A stretch of 64,000 bases of DNA from Rhizobium gallicum bv. gallicum R602sp (GCF_000816845.1 NZ_CP006880.1:1984001-2048000); one strand, 5' to 3'. Shown: positions 26,040 through 36,644, numbered from the stretch's first letter. The notes: generated by a model from the letters alone, not told the origin. Numbers and translations are program-made.

Positions 26040-28043
26040 ATGACCGAACGCGGCTTCACGACCATCGAAAACCATTGGATCGCCCTCAAGGACGGCACGC
26101 AGCTTGCCGCGCGCATCTGGATGCCTGACGACGCGGTGGCCGATCCCGTTCCGGCAGTCTTCGAGTTCCTGCCTTACCGCAAGCGCGACGGAACCAGCCT
26201 TCGTGATGAATCGACCTATCCCGTCTTCGCCGCTGCGGGGATTGCTGGGGTACGCGTCGACATCAGAGGGTCAGGCGAATCCGACGATGTCATCGACGGC
26301 GAATATACTGAGCTCGAACTCGCCAACGCCTGCGAACTGATCGCTTGGATCGCTGCTCAGCCATGGTCGAATGGTTCTGTCGGCATGATGGGTATCTCCT
26401 GGGGCGGTTTCAACAGTCTCCAGGTCGCAGCCCTTCGCCCGCCGGCTCTTAAAGCGATCATCTCCATCGCTTCGACGGTCGATCGTTTTAACGATGACAT
26501 ACATTACAAAAACGGATGCCATCTTTCGGCTCAGCTTTCCTGGGCGGCAACCATGCTCGGTTATCAATCGCGCCCGCCGGATCCTGCAATCGTCGGCGAC
26601 CGCTGGAAGGAAATGTGGCTGCAGCGCCTTAAGCGCGAACCCTTCTTCATGGACGAGTGGCTCAAGCATCAGCGCAAGGATGACTTCTGGCGTCATGGCT
26701 CGATCTCGGAAGATTTTTCCCGCGTCGACATTCCCGCACTGGTCATCGCCGGTTGGGCCGATGGCTACCGCAATACGCCGCTGATGGCGGTGGAAGGTCT
26801 GGGCGGCAAGGCGAAGGCGCTCATCGGGCCCTGGGTTCACAAATACCCGCATTTCGCCTGGCCAAAGCCACGCGCCGACTTTCACGGGGAGGCAATCGCC
26901 TGGTGGAACCGCTGGCTGCGTGGCGACAAAAACGGCGCCGATGCGCTGCCGCAGGTGCGCGCCTATATCCTCGACGCCATCCGGCCGGCGCCGCGCCGCG
27001 ATTTCGACCCTGGCTTCTGGATCGCCAAGGATGTCTGGGAGCCGCCAAAGATGCAGTGTTTTTATGTCGAGCAGTTCGGCCGGCTGACTGAGGGGATGCC
27101 GATCCCCCAGGCGCCGGAGCATCGCCTCCATCTCCGTTCACCGCTCGATACCGGCACTGCGTCAGGCGAATATTTCACGCTGAAGCCGGATGCGGAGATG
27201 GCTCTCGACCAGCGCGGCGACGATGCGGGGTCACTCGTTTTCGAGACCGTGCCGATTGCCGAAGACCATGACTATCTCGGCCGGCCGGAAGTTACTCTGT
27301 CTCTTCGCTCAGAGGCGGCGACCGCCAATCTTTGCGTGCGTCTGGTCGATGTTCATCCCGATGGGACAGCGACACGCATCTCGTTCGGCGTGCTCAACCT
27401 TGCTCATCGTGACGGCAATGCCGAGCCGGAACCGCTGAAGACGGGAGAACCGACCACGGTGCGCGTCGTCCTTGATGCCTTGGGCTATCGCGTCGGCCGC
27501 GGTCACCGCATCCGCCTTTCACTCTCGACTGCCTATTGGCCGCTGATACTGCCGCCTCCGGAAGACGCTGGCGTGAGCATCGATACAGCTTCGATCGGCC
27601 TTGCGCTTCCCAAACTCGGCGACCATCAACAGATCGAGATGAAGGCGCCTGAGGATCCTGATCCACTGCCGAAGTATATCGAGCACGCTCCTGCTGCCAC
27701 GAAAAGACAGGTCGTCCGTGATCTGTCCGGCAATTTTACCCATTATCAGATCCATGAGGACACCGGTCTTTTCGAGCATCCCGAGACTGGGCTTTCGACA
27801 CGGCAGCTGAGGCAAGAAGTCTGGTCGATCGCGCCCGACGATCCTCTCTCGATGACCGGCACTTCCACATGGACATGCGACATGCAGCGCCCCGGCTGGT
27901 CGATCCGCACCGTGTCGACGGCCAGGATCTCCTGCACTAAGACGAGTTGGATGATCAGCGCCGTTGTCACGGCCTATGAAGGCGAGGCTCAGGTCTTCGA
28001 AAAGATCTTCGCAGAAAAGCAGATCCCGCGGGACCTGATGTAA
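26040..28043 (+). CDS. CocE/NonD-family alpha/beta hydrolase
   Basis: This is a 667-residue serine hydrolase of the X-Pro dipeptidyl-peptidase/cocaine-esterase family. The nucleophile elbow is GMMGISWGGFNSLQ (near residue 120), the acid Asp is likely in IAGWADGYRNTP, and the His in WVHKYPHFAWPKP. The C-terminal third (from about residue 385) is the jelly-roll domain of the family (TVRVVLDALGYRVGRGHRIR). It has no signal peptide. It lies 63 bases after the importer ATPase, so it may open an ester or amide bond of the imported compound, for example an acylated betaine. The substrate is not known. Confidence 0.87.
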   Translation: MTERGFTTIENHWIALKDGTQLAARIWMPDDAVADPVPAVFEFLPYRKRDGTSLRDESTYPVFAAAGIAGVRVDIRGSGESDDVIDGEYTELELANACELIAWIAAQPWSNGSVGMMGISWGGFNSLQVAALRPPALKAIISIASTVDRFNDDIHYKNGCHLSAQLSWAATMLGYQSRPPDPAIVGDRWKEMWLQRLKREPFFMDEWLKHQRKDDFWRHGSISEDFSRVDIPALVIAGWADGYRNTPLMAVEGLGGKAKALIGPWVHKYPHFAWPKPRADFHGEAIAWWNRWLRGDKNGADALPQVRAYILDAIRPAPRRDFDPGFWIAKDVWEPPKMQCFYVEQFGRLTEGMPIPQAPEHRLHLRSPLDTGTASGEYFTLKPDAEMALDQRGDDAGSLVFETVPIAEDHDYLGRPEVTLSLRSEAATANLCVRLVDVHPDGTATRISFGVLNLAHRDGNAEPEPLKTGEPTTVRVVLDALGYRVGRGHRIRLSLSTAYWPLILPPPEDAGVSIDTASIGLALPKLGDHQQIEMKAPEDPDPLPKYIEHAPAATKRQVVRDLSGNFTHYQIHEDTGLFEHPETGLSTRQLRQEVWSIAPDDPLSMTGTSTWTCDMQRPGWSIRTVSTARISCTKTSWMISAVVTAYEGEAQVFEKIFAEKQIPRDLM

Positions 28044-28045
28044 TG

Positions 28046-28954
28046 TCATGCTGCAGCAAAGCGGCTGGCGGCCTCGCACACTGCCCGAAAGCCGATGCGG
28101 GCTCCATCGCTCATATGACGCGCTCTTAGCCAGGCGTGTACCAATTGCGGCTCTTCGCGGAACCAGACCTCCACACCGGCCATTGCAAGCTTGGCCGCGT
28201 AGTGGCGGCCATCGTCGCGCAGCGGATCGAAATGAGCGACGGTGATGAAGGCGGGCGGCAGCTCCGCAAATGAGGCGGCGGCAAGGGGTTCGGCGACGGG
28301 ATCGCCTGGCGGAGCCTTCAGGCTTGCGCGGTAATAGGCGACGTCCGACGTTCTCAGCCCCGGTGCATTTTCCATTTCAATGAAGGAACCGGATACAAGG
28401 TCTCCACCAAGCGTCGGATAGATCAGCACCTGGCCGGCAATGCCGAGCAATCGCTGCTGCTGCGCCCTGATCGCCAATCCAGCGGCGAGATTGCCGCCAG
28501 CACTGTCGCCGATCAGCACGACCTGCCTGTCTGAGACGAGCAGGTGTTTCAACACCTCGAAACAATCATCCGTTTGCGCCGGCCATCGATATTCGGGCGC
28601 AAGGCGATAATCGACCGAAATTAGCTCGGCACCGGCAAAATCGGCAATCTCTGCGCAGATCGCATGATGGCTCTCAAGCGATCCCACCACAAAGCCGCCG
28701 CCATGCAGATAAAGCAGGACGGTCTCTGTCCTGATCGCCTTCGGCCGATAATGCCGTATCGCAATCCGGTCGAGAACGCGGGCATCCTCAGTCGTCAGGC
28801 CCTCCGGCAGGGGCTGGTCGAAACCCACACAAAGAGCATCGTACCATTGCCTTTGCTGGGAAATGGGAGCAGCCACCGCATCAGCGGGATAGAAGCTGTC
28901 ACAGATTGCAAGGAACTGCGTAATCCCTTTCTCTGTCGGCATCGGTTGATGCAC
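28046..28954 (-). CDS. Alpha/beta hydrolase of the hormone-sensitive-lipase family
   Basis: This 302-residue esterase carries the HSL oxyanion motif LYLHGGGFVVGSLESH and the nucleophile elbow VVLIGDSAGGNLAAGL. The acid Asp is in FDPLRDDGRHYA and the His in EPQLVHAWLR. It is likely cytoplasmic and acts on short acyl esters. ATG 28954 or 28942 could be the start. Its stop is two bases from that of the CocE-type hydrolase, so the genes converge. Whether it belongs to the carnitine island is unclear. Confidence 0.88.
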   Translation of the reverse strand: MHQPMPTEKGITQFLAICDSFYPADAVAAPISQQRQWYDALCVGFDQPLPEGLTTEDARVLDRIAIRHYRPKAIRTETVLLYLHGGGFVVGSLESHHAICAEIADFAGAELISVDYRLAPEYRWPAQTDDCFEVLKHLLVSDRQVVLIGDSAGGNLAAGLAIRAQQQRLLGIAGQVLIYPTLGGDLVSGSFIEMENAPGLRTSDVAYYRASLKAPPGDPVAEPLAAASFAELPPAFITVAHFDPLRDDGRHYAAKLAMAGVEVWFREEPQLVHAWLRARHMSDGARIGFRAVCEAASRFAAA

Positions 28955-29035
28955 GGGCGTACCTCTTCTTGGTCGACGTTGCGTTCGTTTTTTTGCACTC
29001 GCGAAATACGCCTGATCGGCTTTGTGCTGGAATTC

Positions 29036-29512
29036 CTAAACCTGCTGGATCAGTGTGCGCCCGATGAATTTCGGCGGCTCGTCGCGCAAAACGAGGGACG
29101 TTGTGACCGCTCCGAACCGCGCGATCGAATCCACAATCGTTGCGAGGTCTCCCGGTGACGGGACCAGAACCTTCAAGAAAAAGCAGTCCTCTCCCGTCAG
29201 CCGCAGCACTTCTATAATATGTGGCATTTCGGAAAATTGCTTCAAACATGCGCGGATGTGCTCGTGCGTCGTACGAAGGCGTACGACCGCCATCATTCCC
29301 AATCCTAGCCGGGCGGCATCGATACGTGCTCCGTACCCAGCGATGATGCCACGTTCTTCCAGCCGCTTTACCCTCTCCGACGTCGCCGGTTGAGACAATC
29401 CAATCTTGCGCCCAAGTTCCGAAATCGCAATCCGTCCGTCCTCCTGCAATGCTTCAATGATGGCGATATCGGTCGGATCGAGCAGGAAGCGTCCGTTTTG
29501 GGCAGGTGGCAT
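29036..29512 (-). CDS. Lrp/AsnC-family transcriptional regulator
   Basis: This 158-residue regulator has an N-terminal helix-turn-helix (DIAIIEALQEDGRIAISELG, IGLSQPATSERVKRLEERGI) and a C-terminal RAM ligand-binding domain (GMMAVVRLRTT, LRLTGEDCFFLKVLVPSPGD). Members respond to amino acids or related small molecules. It is divergent from the small serine hydrolase gene with a 102-base shared region, and upstream of the HSL-type hydrolase on the same strand, so it may control either. Confidence 0.92.
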   Translation of the reverse strand: MPPAQNGRFLLDPTDIAIIEALQEDGRIAISELGRKIGLSQPATSERVKRLEERGIIAGYGARIDAARLGLGMMAVVRLRTTHEHIRACLKQFSEMPHIIEVLRLTGEDCFFLKVLVPSPGDLATIVDSIARFGAVTTSLVLRDEPPKFIGRTLIQQV

Positions 29513-29614
29513 GCTTTGACCGTTAGTTCATCGGAAATCGGATGTGTTTTCCGATGATTGCCTATTCCAGAGACAGATGGAAGACGCCATCTTCCCGACG
29601 TGAAAGGAGAAATC

Positions 29615-30160
29615 ATGGCCGACATCATCATTCTGCCCGGTATTGGAGGATCAGGGGAGACACATTGGCAAACGCATTGGGAGCGGACAAATCCCCGAGC
29701 GATCCGTTTTCAACCGAGGAGCTGGGATAGGCCGGATTTACCGGACTGGGCCGCGGCGCTGGAGCGAACCGTCGCCGCCACGAAAAATGCGCCGCTGCTG
29801 GTGGCGCACAGCCTGGCGTGCCTTCTGGTCGTCCATTGGCAGCGCGTTTCTTCTCTTCCCGTAGCAGGCGCCTTCCTTGTGGCGGTTCCCGATCCGCAGT
29901 CCGATGCCTTTCCAGCGGAGGCTGCCGATTTCACCAACCCACCGGAAGGCAGGCTCCGTTTCCCCTCTCTCGTCATTGCAAGTTCCGACGATCCTTATGG
30001 CAAGATTGAACATGCCCGCATGCGGGCGGCCGAATGGGGCAGCCACATTGTCGAGGTCGGAGCACTCGGCCATATCAACGGCCGCAGTGGGCTTGAGGAC
30101 TGGCCGAATGGGCAAGCCTTGTTCCAGGCATTTGCCGAAAGCATTCCCAAGAGAGCATGA
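29615..30160 (+). CDS. RBBP9/YdeN-type serine hydrolase
   Basis: This is a 181-residue compact alpha/beta hydrolase. The N-terminal IIILPGIGGSGETHWQTHWE is diagnostic of the RBBP9/YdeN group, the nucleophile is in LLVAHSLACLLVVHW, the acid Asp in IASSDDPYGKIE, and the His in GALGHINGRSGLEDWP. ATG 29615 follows AAAGGAGAAATC, a strong site, so earlier starts are unlikely. Substrates of this family are poorly known. Confidence 0.9.
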   Translation: MADIIILPGIGGSGETHWQTHWERTNPRAIRFQPRSWDRPDLPDWAAALERTVAATKNAPLLVAHSLACLLVVHWQRVSSLPVAGAFLVAVPDPQSDAFPAEAADFTNPPEGRLRFPSLVIASSDDPYGKIEHARMRAAEWGSHIVEVGALGHINGRSGLEDWPNGQALFQAFAESIPKRA

Positions 30161-30246
30161 GCAAGCGACTGCTGCCGATTGGCGGCTCGAGCGAAACTTC
30201 ATCCGCAAGGCCTCGCAGACCATAGTGATGGAGCCACGTGAGTGAA

Positions 30247-30969
30247 CTACTTCGTGTAGAGGGCCCGCGAGCGTTCGAGATGCTTCAGAACCGCTGCCTC
30301 GGCACCATCGGCGTCGTTTGCGGCAAGCCGCTCAAGAATTTCCTCGTGCTCGACCAGTGTAAGCTTTTCCTTGCCGGTCCAGATGAGCATTTCGGTGTGA
30401 TATTCCTTCAGCCATGCGAGCATTGCCTCACTCACTGCGACGAATATCGGATTGCCGGAAATCTGAGCGATGCGCGTATGAAAATGCATATCCGCGGCAA
30501 TGAACTCTTCTGCGTGTCCCAACGCGCGGCGCTGGCGGTCGATAATGTCGCGAAGCGCGTCGACGTCGCTCTGCTTGGTACGTTGAGCGGCCTCCCGCGC
30601 CATGCCCCGTTCGAAGAAAATTCGGGCGCTCTTCAGATGCTCCAGAGAATCGGCCGACTGGGACAGCATGATCTTCGCTGTCAAATCGACCTGACGGAAG
30701 ATTGATTGCGCCGTCAGTTGCAGTACCTTGGCTCGTTCACCATGGGAAATGTTCACGAGCCCCTTATTGGCAAGTGACTGCATCGCTTCGCGGATTGCAG
30801 GACGACCAACGCCAAAGCGCTCCATGAGAACGCGTTCGGACGGCATTTCATCCCCAGGCTGTAGTTCGCCTGACGTAATCATCCGCTCGAGTCGATCAAA
30901 CACTTCGTCGGACAGTTTCCGGCGGACGATTTGTTCGATGGGATGTGTCATAAGATCTCGCTGGCTCAA
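30247..30969 (-). CDS. GntR-family (FadR subfamily, NanR-like) repressor of the apiose genes
   Basis: This 240-residue regulator has a winged helix at about residues 8-75 (LQPGDEMPSERVLMERFGVG, RPAIREAMQSLANKGLVNIS) and an all-helical FCD effector domain whose metal-binding His/Asp pattern is present (AADMHFHTRIAQISGNPIF). It resembles E. coli NanR in both domains. The start is TTG 30969, seven bases after GGAGGA; ATG 30951 lies too far from that site. It is divergent from the RuBisCO-like gene. A 10-base motif containing TATACC (GGTATA on the other strand, the NanR half-site) occurs before that gene and again before apnO, which suggests it controls the apiose island. Confidence 0.87.
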   Translation of the reverse strand: MSQRDLMTHPIEQIVRRKLSDEVFDRLERMITSGELQPGDEMPSERVLMERFGVGRPAIREAMQSLANKGLVNISHGERAKVLQLTAQSIFRQVDLTAKIMLSQSADSLEHLKSARIFFERGMAREAAQRTKQSDVDALRDIIDRQRRALGHAEEFIAADMHFHTRIAQISGNPIFVAVSEAMLAWLKEYHTEMLIWTGKEKLTLVEHEEILERLAANDADGAEAAVLKHLERSRALYTK

Positions 30970-31062
30970 AATGTCTCCTCCTACCATCTTCCATGCCGAG
31001 AACAAAGCTCAGCCCGAAATTCGCGTATTGAAAGATTCCACTTTTCATCGATTGGAATACTG

Positions 31063-31072
31063 ATTATACCAG
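31063..31072. promoter_or_regulatory. Candidate GntR/NanR-like operator, copy 1
   Basis: ATTATACCAG lies between the divergent GntR and RuBisCO-like genes. It contains TATACC, the complement of the GGTATA half-site recognised by E. coli NanR. The identical ten bases recur before apnO at 34025. Assignment to the adjacent regulator is inferred. Confidence 0.5.
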
Positions 31073-31127
31073 ATCATAAGTTGACGCCATGCCAAACTTT
31101 CGTGGCGACAGGAGCAAACCGCCCGCC

Positions 31128-32384
31128 ATGATGATTACGCTCACCTACCGCATCGAGACGCCTGGGAGCGTCGAATCAATGGCGGACAAGATCGCAAGCG
31201 ACCAGTCGACCGGAACCTTCGTGCCCGTTCCGGGTGAAACCGAGGAGCTGAAATCGCGTGTCGCCGCCCGAGTTCTGGCGATCCGCCGCCTCGGCGATGC
31301 AGGCCGCCCAACATGGCCGGAGGTTGGGCCCGGCACTCTGCTCCACCGCGCCGAGGTCGACATCGCCTTTCCGCTGGACGCGATCGGCACAGATCTTTCG
31401 GCGCTGATGACCATCGCGATTAGCGGCGTCTATTCCATCAAGGGCATGACCGGCATTCGCATCGTCGACATGAAACTGCCGGACGCCTTCAGGGGTGCCC
31501 ATCCTGGACCGCAGTTCGGCATTCCCGGAAGTCGCCGCCTGACCGGGGTAGAGGCCCGTCCGATCATCGGAACGATCGTCAAGCCGGCCCTTGGCCTGCG
31601 GCCGCTGGAAACGGCGGAGCTTGTCGGCGAACTCATCAAATCCGGCGTCGACTTCATCAAGGATGACGAGAAGCTGATGAGCCCGGCCTATTCGCCACTC
31701 AAGGAGCGTGTCGCGGCGATCATGCCGCGTATTCTGGACCATGAACAGAAGACCGGCAAGAAGGTCATGTATGCGTTCGGCATCTCGCATGCCGACCCCG
31801 ACGAAATGATGCGCAACCACGACATCGTCGCCAAGGCCGGCGGCAACTGCGCCGTCGTCAACATCAACTCGATCGGCTTCGGCGGCATGAGTTTTCTTCG
31901 AAAGCGTTCCAATCTGGTGCTGCATGCGCATCGCAACGGTTGGGACGTCCTGACGCGCGACCCGGGCGCCGGCATGGACTTCAAGGTCTACCAGCAGTTT
32001 TGGCGACTGCTCGGCGTCGACCAGTTCCAGATCAACGGCATCCGGGTAAAATACTGGGAACCGGACGAAAGCTTCATCGCATCGTTCAAGGCCGTCACCA
32101 CGCCCCTCTTCGACGCCTCCGACTGCCCGCTTCCGGTTGCTGGATCCGGTCAGTGGGGAGGACAGGCGCCGGAGACCTACCAACGAACCGGCCGTACCAC
32201 CGACCTTCTCTACCTTTGCGGCGGCGGCATCGTCAGTCATCCCGGCGGACCGGCAGCCGGCGTTCGGGCGGTACAGCAGGCCTGGCAGGCCGCAGTCGCC
32301 GACATACCATTGGAGGCCTACGCAAAAGATCATCCCGAGCTTGCGGCTTCCATTGCAAAGTTCAGCGACGGAAAAGGCGCCTGA
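31128..32384 (+). CDS. oiaX: RuBisCO-like protein, probable 3-oxo-isoapionate-4-phosphate decarboxylase
   Basis: This is a RuBisCO-superfamily protein that does not fix CO2. About 418 residues are counted from ATG 31128 (AGGAG upstream, though 13 bases away); ATG 31089 adds 13 residues. The carbamylated-Lys motif is intact in VDFIKDDEKLMSP, and GTIVKPALGL and LHAHRNG match other active-site positions. The flexible loop 6 reads PVAGSGQWGGQAP and lacks the RuBisCO catalytic Lys. With OiaK and ApnO next door, the role that fits is decarboxylation of 3-oxo-isoapionate 4-phosphate to L-erythrulose 1-phosphate. The related OiaT (transcarboxylase/hydrolase, giving 3-phosphoglycerate and glycolate) cannot be excluded. 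Confidence 0.85.
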   Translation: MMITLTYRIETPGSVESMADKIASDQSTGTFVPVPGETEELKSRVAARVLAIRRLGDAGRPTWPEVGPGTLLHRAEVDIAFPLDAIGTDLSALMTIAISGVYSIKGMTGIRIVDMKLPDAFRGAHPGPQFGIPGSRRLTGVEARPIIGTIVKPALGLRPLETAELVGELIKSGVDFIKDDEKLMSPAYSPLKERVAAIMPRILDHEQKTGKKVMYAFGISHADPDEMMRNHDIVAKAGGNCAVVNINSIGFGGMSFLRKRSNLVLHAHRNGWDVLTRDPGAGMDFKVYQQFWRLLGVDQFQINGIRVKYWEPDESFIASFKAVTTPLFDASDCPLPVAGSGQWGGQAPETYQRTGRTTDLLYLCGGGIVSHPGGPAAGVRAVQQAWQAAVADIPLEAYAKDHPELAASIAKFSDGKGA

Positions 32385-32389
32385 TCGCG

Positions 32390-33727
32390 ATGGACAAGCT
32401 TCTCATCAGCTACTACGGCGATGACTTTACCGGCTCCACCGATGTCATGGAGGCCTTGGCGTCGAACGGCATAGCGACTGCGCTCTTTCTCGACATCCCT
32501 ACGGCCGATATTCTCGCCCGCTTCAAGGGTTGCCAGGCGATCGGTATTGCGGGAACAAGTCGCAGCGAGACAACCGCATGGATGCAACAGCACCTGACGC
32601 CCGCTTTCGAATGGCTGAAGTCGCTGGGCGCCGAGATATGCCACTACAAGGTCTGCTCGACCTTCGATTCCAGTGCTGAGATCGGCAGCATCGGCAAGGC
32701 GATCGAAATCGGCCGGACGACCTTCGCTCAGCCCATTGTGCCTGTCATCGTTGGTGCGCCGCAATTGAAGCGTTATACCGCCTTCGGCAACCTTTTTGCC
32801 GCCTACCAGGGCCATATCTATCGCATCGACCGGCACCCGGTGATGCGCTGTCATCCGGTAACTCCGATGGATGAGGCCGACCTTGCCGCCCACCTGGCAA
32901 AGCAGACCCGCCTTCCCGTTGCCGTCGCCGATCTTGTTGCACTCACATCGGCAAACGCCGACGCGCGTATTGACGAACTCGCGTCGAATTCAGAAGGGAT
33001 TGTGCTCATCGATGTCGAATCCGAGGCGACGCAGGTGGCTGCAGGTAAACAGCTACTCCGTCTGACCAGCAAATCCTCAAGTTTCGTTGCCGGCTCGTCG
33101 GGGGTCGAATACGCGCTTCTCAGTGCCTGGCGGCAAAACGGCGTTATCGGCCAAGGCAGCATCGAGTTTGCCGATGTGGGCCCGGTCGACCGCCTCGCCG
33201 TCGTCTCCGGCAGCGTATCTCCGACGACCGAGCGTCAAATCCGAAATGCGGTCCATGACGGCTTTGAAACCATTGCAATCGACCCTCTTGCACTGGTGTC
33301 GGAGGATAGCGAACGCTGTGCGGATGAGGCGGTACAGTCCGGCACCCGAAAGCTGAAGCAGGGAAAGAGCGTCATTTTCTATACCGCCCTTGGCCCGTCG
33401 GCAGACGTTGGCGTCCACATCGACATGGTCGCGGGCGCTCGTCACAAGCTCGGAAATGTGCTCGGCTCGGTCTTGCGCCGTTTGATCGAGAGCGAAGGGC
33501 TTTCACGTGCCGTCATTGCCGGTGGCGATACCTCCAGTCATGCACTCAGGCAGTTGAAGATCGATGCTCTGACGACGCTACTTCCGCTTCCCCACACACC
33601 GGGTTCTCCGCTTTGCCTCGCGCATGGCAGCTATGGGCCGACGAATGGCCTGCAGATCGCTCTTAAGGGCGGCCAGGTTGGATCCGACGGCTATTTCGCG
33701 CAGATCCGCGATGGAAGGAAGAACTGA
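32390..33727 (+). CDS. oiaK: DUF1537 four-carbon acid sugar kinase, probable 3-oxo-isoapionate kinase
   Basis: This 445-residue kinase of the DUF1537 family phosphorylates acid sugars. The N-terminal domain opens with LISYYGDDFTGSTDVMEAL and contains HYKVCSTFDSSAEIGSIGKA. The C-terminal nucleotide-binding part has VIAGGDTSSHALRQLKIDAL and AHGSYGPTNGLQIALKGGQ. It starts five bases after the RuBisCO-like gene. In D-apionate catabolism, OiaK makes the substrate of the RuBisCO-like enzyme, and the pairing here matches that. Confidence 0.88.
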   Translation: MDKLLISYYGDDFTGSTDVMEALASNGIATALFLDIPTADILARFKGCQAIGIAGTSRSETTAWMQQHLTPAFEWLKSLGAEICHYKVCSTFDSSAEIGSIGKAIEIGRTTFAQPIVPVIVGAPQLKRYTAFGNLFAAYQGHIYRIDRHPVMRCHPVTPMDEADLAAHLAKQTRLPVAVADLVALTSANADARIDELASNSEGIVLIDVESEATQVAAGKQLLRLTSKSSSFVAGSSGVEYALLSAWRQNGVIGQGSIEFADVGPVDRLAVVSGSVSPTTERQIRNAVHDGFETIAIDPLALVSEDSERCADEAVQSGTRKLKQGKSVIFYTALGPSADVGVHIDMVAGARHKLGNVLGSVLRRLIESEGLSRAVIAGGDTSSHALRQLKIDALTTLLPLPHTPGSPLCLAHGSYGPTNGLQIALKGGQVGSDGYFAQIRDGRKN

Positions 33728-33758
33728 GATAAGCTTCCGGGTCCGCACCAGCTTCAAG

Positions 33759-33944
33759 ATGAACAAGATCGTAGACGAAGCGCTCGCCTTCGCGAACCGC
33801 CTTGCCGATGCGGACCGTGAACTTGTATTCGCATCCGGCGCGTGGTCGGGCGAAGTCTTGCCAATGATGTGGAAGGAGTTCCAGCGCGAGCATTTTGGTG
33901 GGGCGGATAAAACGTCGGGCTTCGATACTTCTGGCCGTCCTTAG
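33759..33944 (+). other. Short open frame, possibly a gene remnant
   Basis: The frame reads MNKIVDEALAFANRLADADR and then a further 40 residues before a stop. The opening resembles the N-terminus of inositol-monophosphatase/HisN-type proteins (FANRLADA), but the core metal-binding motifs never follow. There is no good ribosome-binding site. It fills most of a 346-base gap between oiaK and apnO and could be the decayed start of a lost gene. Weak evidence. Confidence 0.25.
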
Positions 33945-34024
33945 GCTGAAGGACCGCCAATTAATCGGCTCGACGAAGAAAACCACGCATCGTGATACTT
34001 TATTGATGATATGGTGATTGACTC

Positions 34025-34034
34025 ATTATACCAG
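34025..34034. promoter_or_regulatory. Candidate GntR/NanR-like operator, copy 2
   Basis: ATTATACCAG, identical to the copy at 31063, lies 39 bases before the apnO start. It is followed by TATATGG, so ACCA and TGGT form a short interrupted palindrome at 34030-34042. This implies a second regulated promoter inside the apiose island. Confidence 0.5.
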
Positions 34035-34073
34035 TATATGGTCCTATCGGACTGAGAAGAAGGTGAGGGAAAC

Positions 34074-35928
<1,855 letters not shown>

Positions 35929-35941
35929 CCGCACCGAGTCT

Positions 35942-35971
35942 TGCAGAGGGCGCAGCACTGCGCCCTCTGCA
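35942..35971 (+). terminator. Very strong hairpin after the apiose binding-protein gene
   Basis: TGCAGAGGGCGCA (35942-35954) and TGCGCCCTCTGCA (35959-35971) form a perfect 13-bp stem with a GCAC loop. No U-run follows. The position between binding protein and the rest of the operon suggests 3' end protection of the binding-protein mRNA. Confidence 0.8.
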
Positions 35972-35999
35972 GTGCATATTGTATGTCGAGGTTCATTGC

Positions 36000-36644
36000 A
36001 TGTTGAGAATGAAGGGCGCTCTGCTCGCTGCAGTCGTGGCGGCGGCCTTGCCCGGTTGCAAGATCATCAAGACACCGACCGCAGAGGAAAAGGCGGCGGC
36101 AGCGGCCAAGACCGCCTTCGATCCGAATGCAAGGGTCGAGGCGATCTGGCAGCCCCAGGTCGTACCCTATTTCGAGAAGCGCGCAGGCGAACTGAAAGAA
36201 GTCTTGCAGCTGGCCACCTCCAGCCCAGACCAGGCGGGAGGGAGGTATGGCAACCCGCGCAAGCAGAGCAGCTCGCCGTGGACCTATGCGGTGAAATTCA
36301 CCGGCAAGGTCATTGCGGCCGACACGGCATCGCGTGCAGCAACGCTCGATGTCGACGCCGATGGCGACGGAAAAGCCGATGCAAAGGTCCAGATCGGGCC
36401 GGCTCTGCGCGGCACGGCGTTGCGCGACACCCTCGACTTCGTCAATTTCAACGAATTCAAGAACCAGATCGAGTGGGCGCAGTTTGGCAAGGCGTTCAAC
36501 GAGAAGGCCAATACCGCCTTCCTGTCCGCTATCCCACGCGACGGCCTAGCCGGCAAGACAGTGACCGTCATCGGGGCCTTCCCTCTGCCAAACAGCGGAC
36601 AGCTTCCACTTGTTACGCCTTGCCAACTGACGGTGGCATCATGA
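36000..36644 (+). CDS. DUF2291-family lipoprotein-like protein
   Basis: This is a 214-residue protein of the DUF2291 family, which is found almost only inside ribose-type sugar ABC operons. The N-terminus MLRMKGALLAAVVAAALPGC looks like a lipoprotein signal with Cys 20 as the acylated residue, though Pro at -2 is unusual. Later segments DFVNFNEFKNQIEWAQFGKA and TVTVIGAFPLPN are characteristic. It overlaps the ATPase gene by ATGA. It may assist the binding protein or the permease at the outer face of the membrane; the function is unknown. Confidence 0.82.
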   Translation: MLRMKGALLAAVVAAALPGCKIIKTPTAEEKAAAAAKTAFDPNARVEAIWQPQVVPYFEKRAGELKEVLQLATSSPDQAGGRYGNPRKQSSSPWTYAVKFTGKVIAADTASRAATLDVDADGDGKADAKVQIGPALRGTALRDTLDFVNFNEFKNQIEWAQFGKAFNEKANTAFLSAIPRDGLAGKTVTVIGAFPLPNSGQLPLVTPCQLTVAS

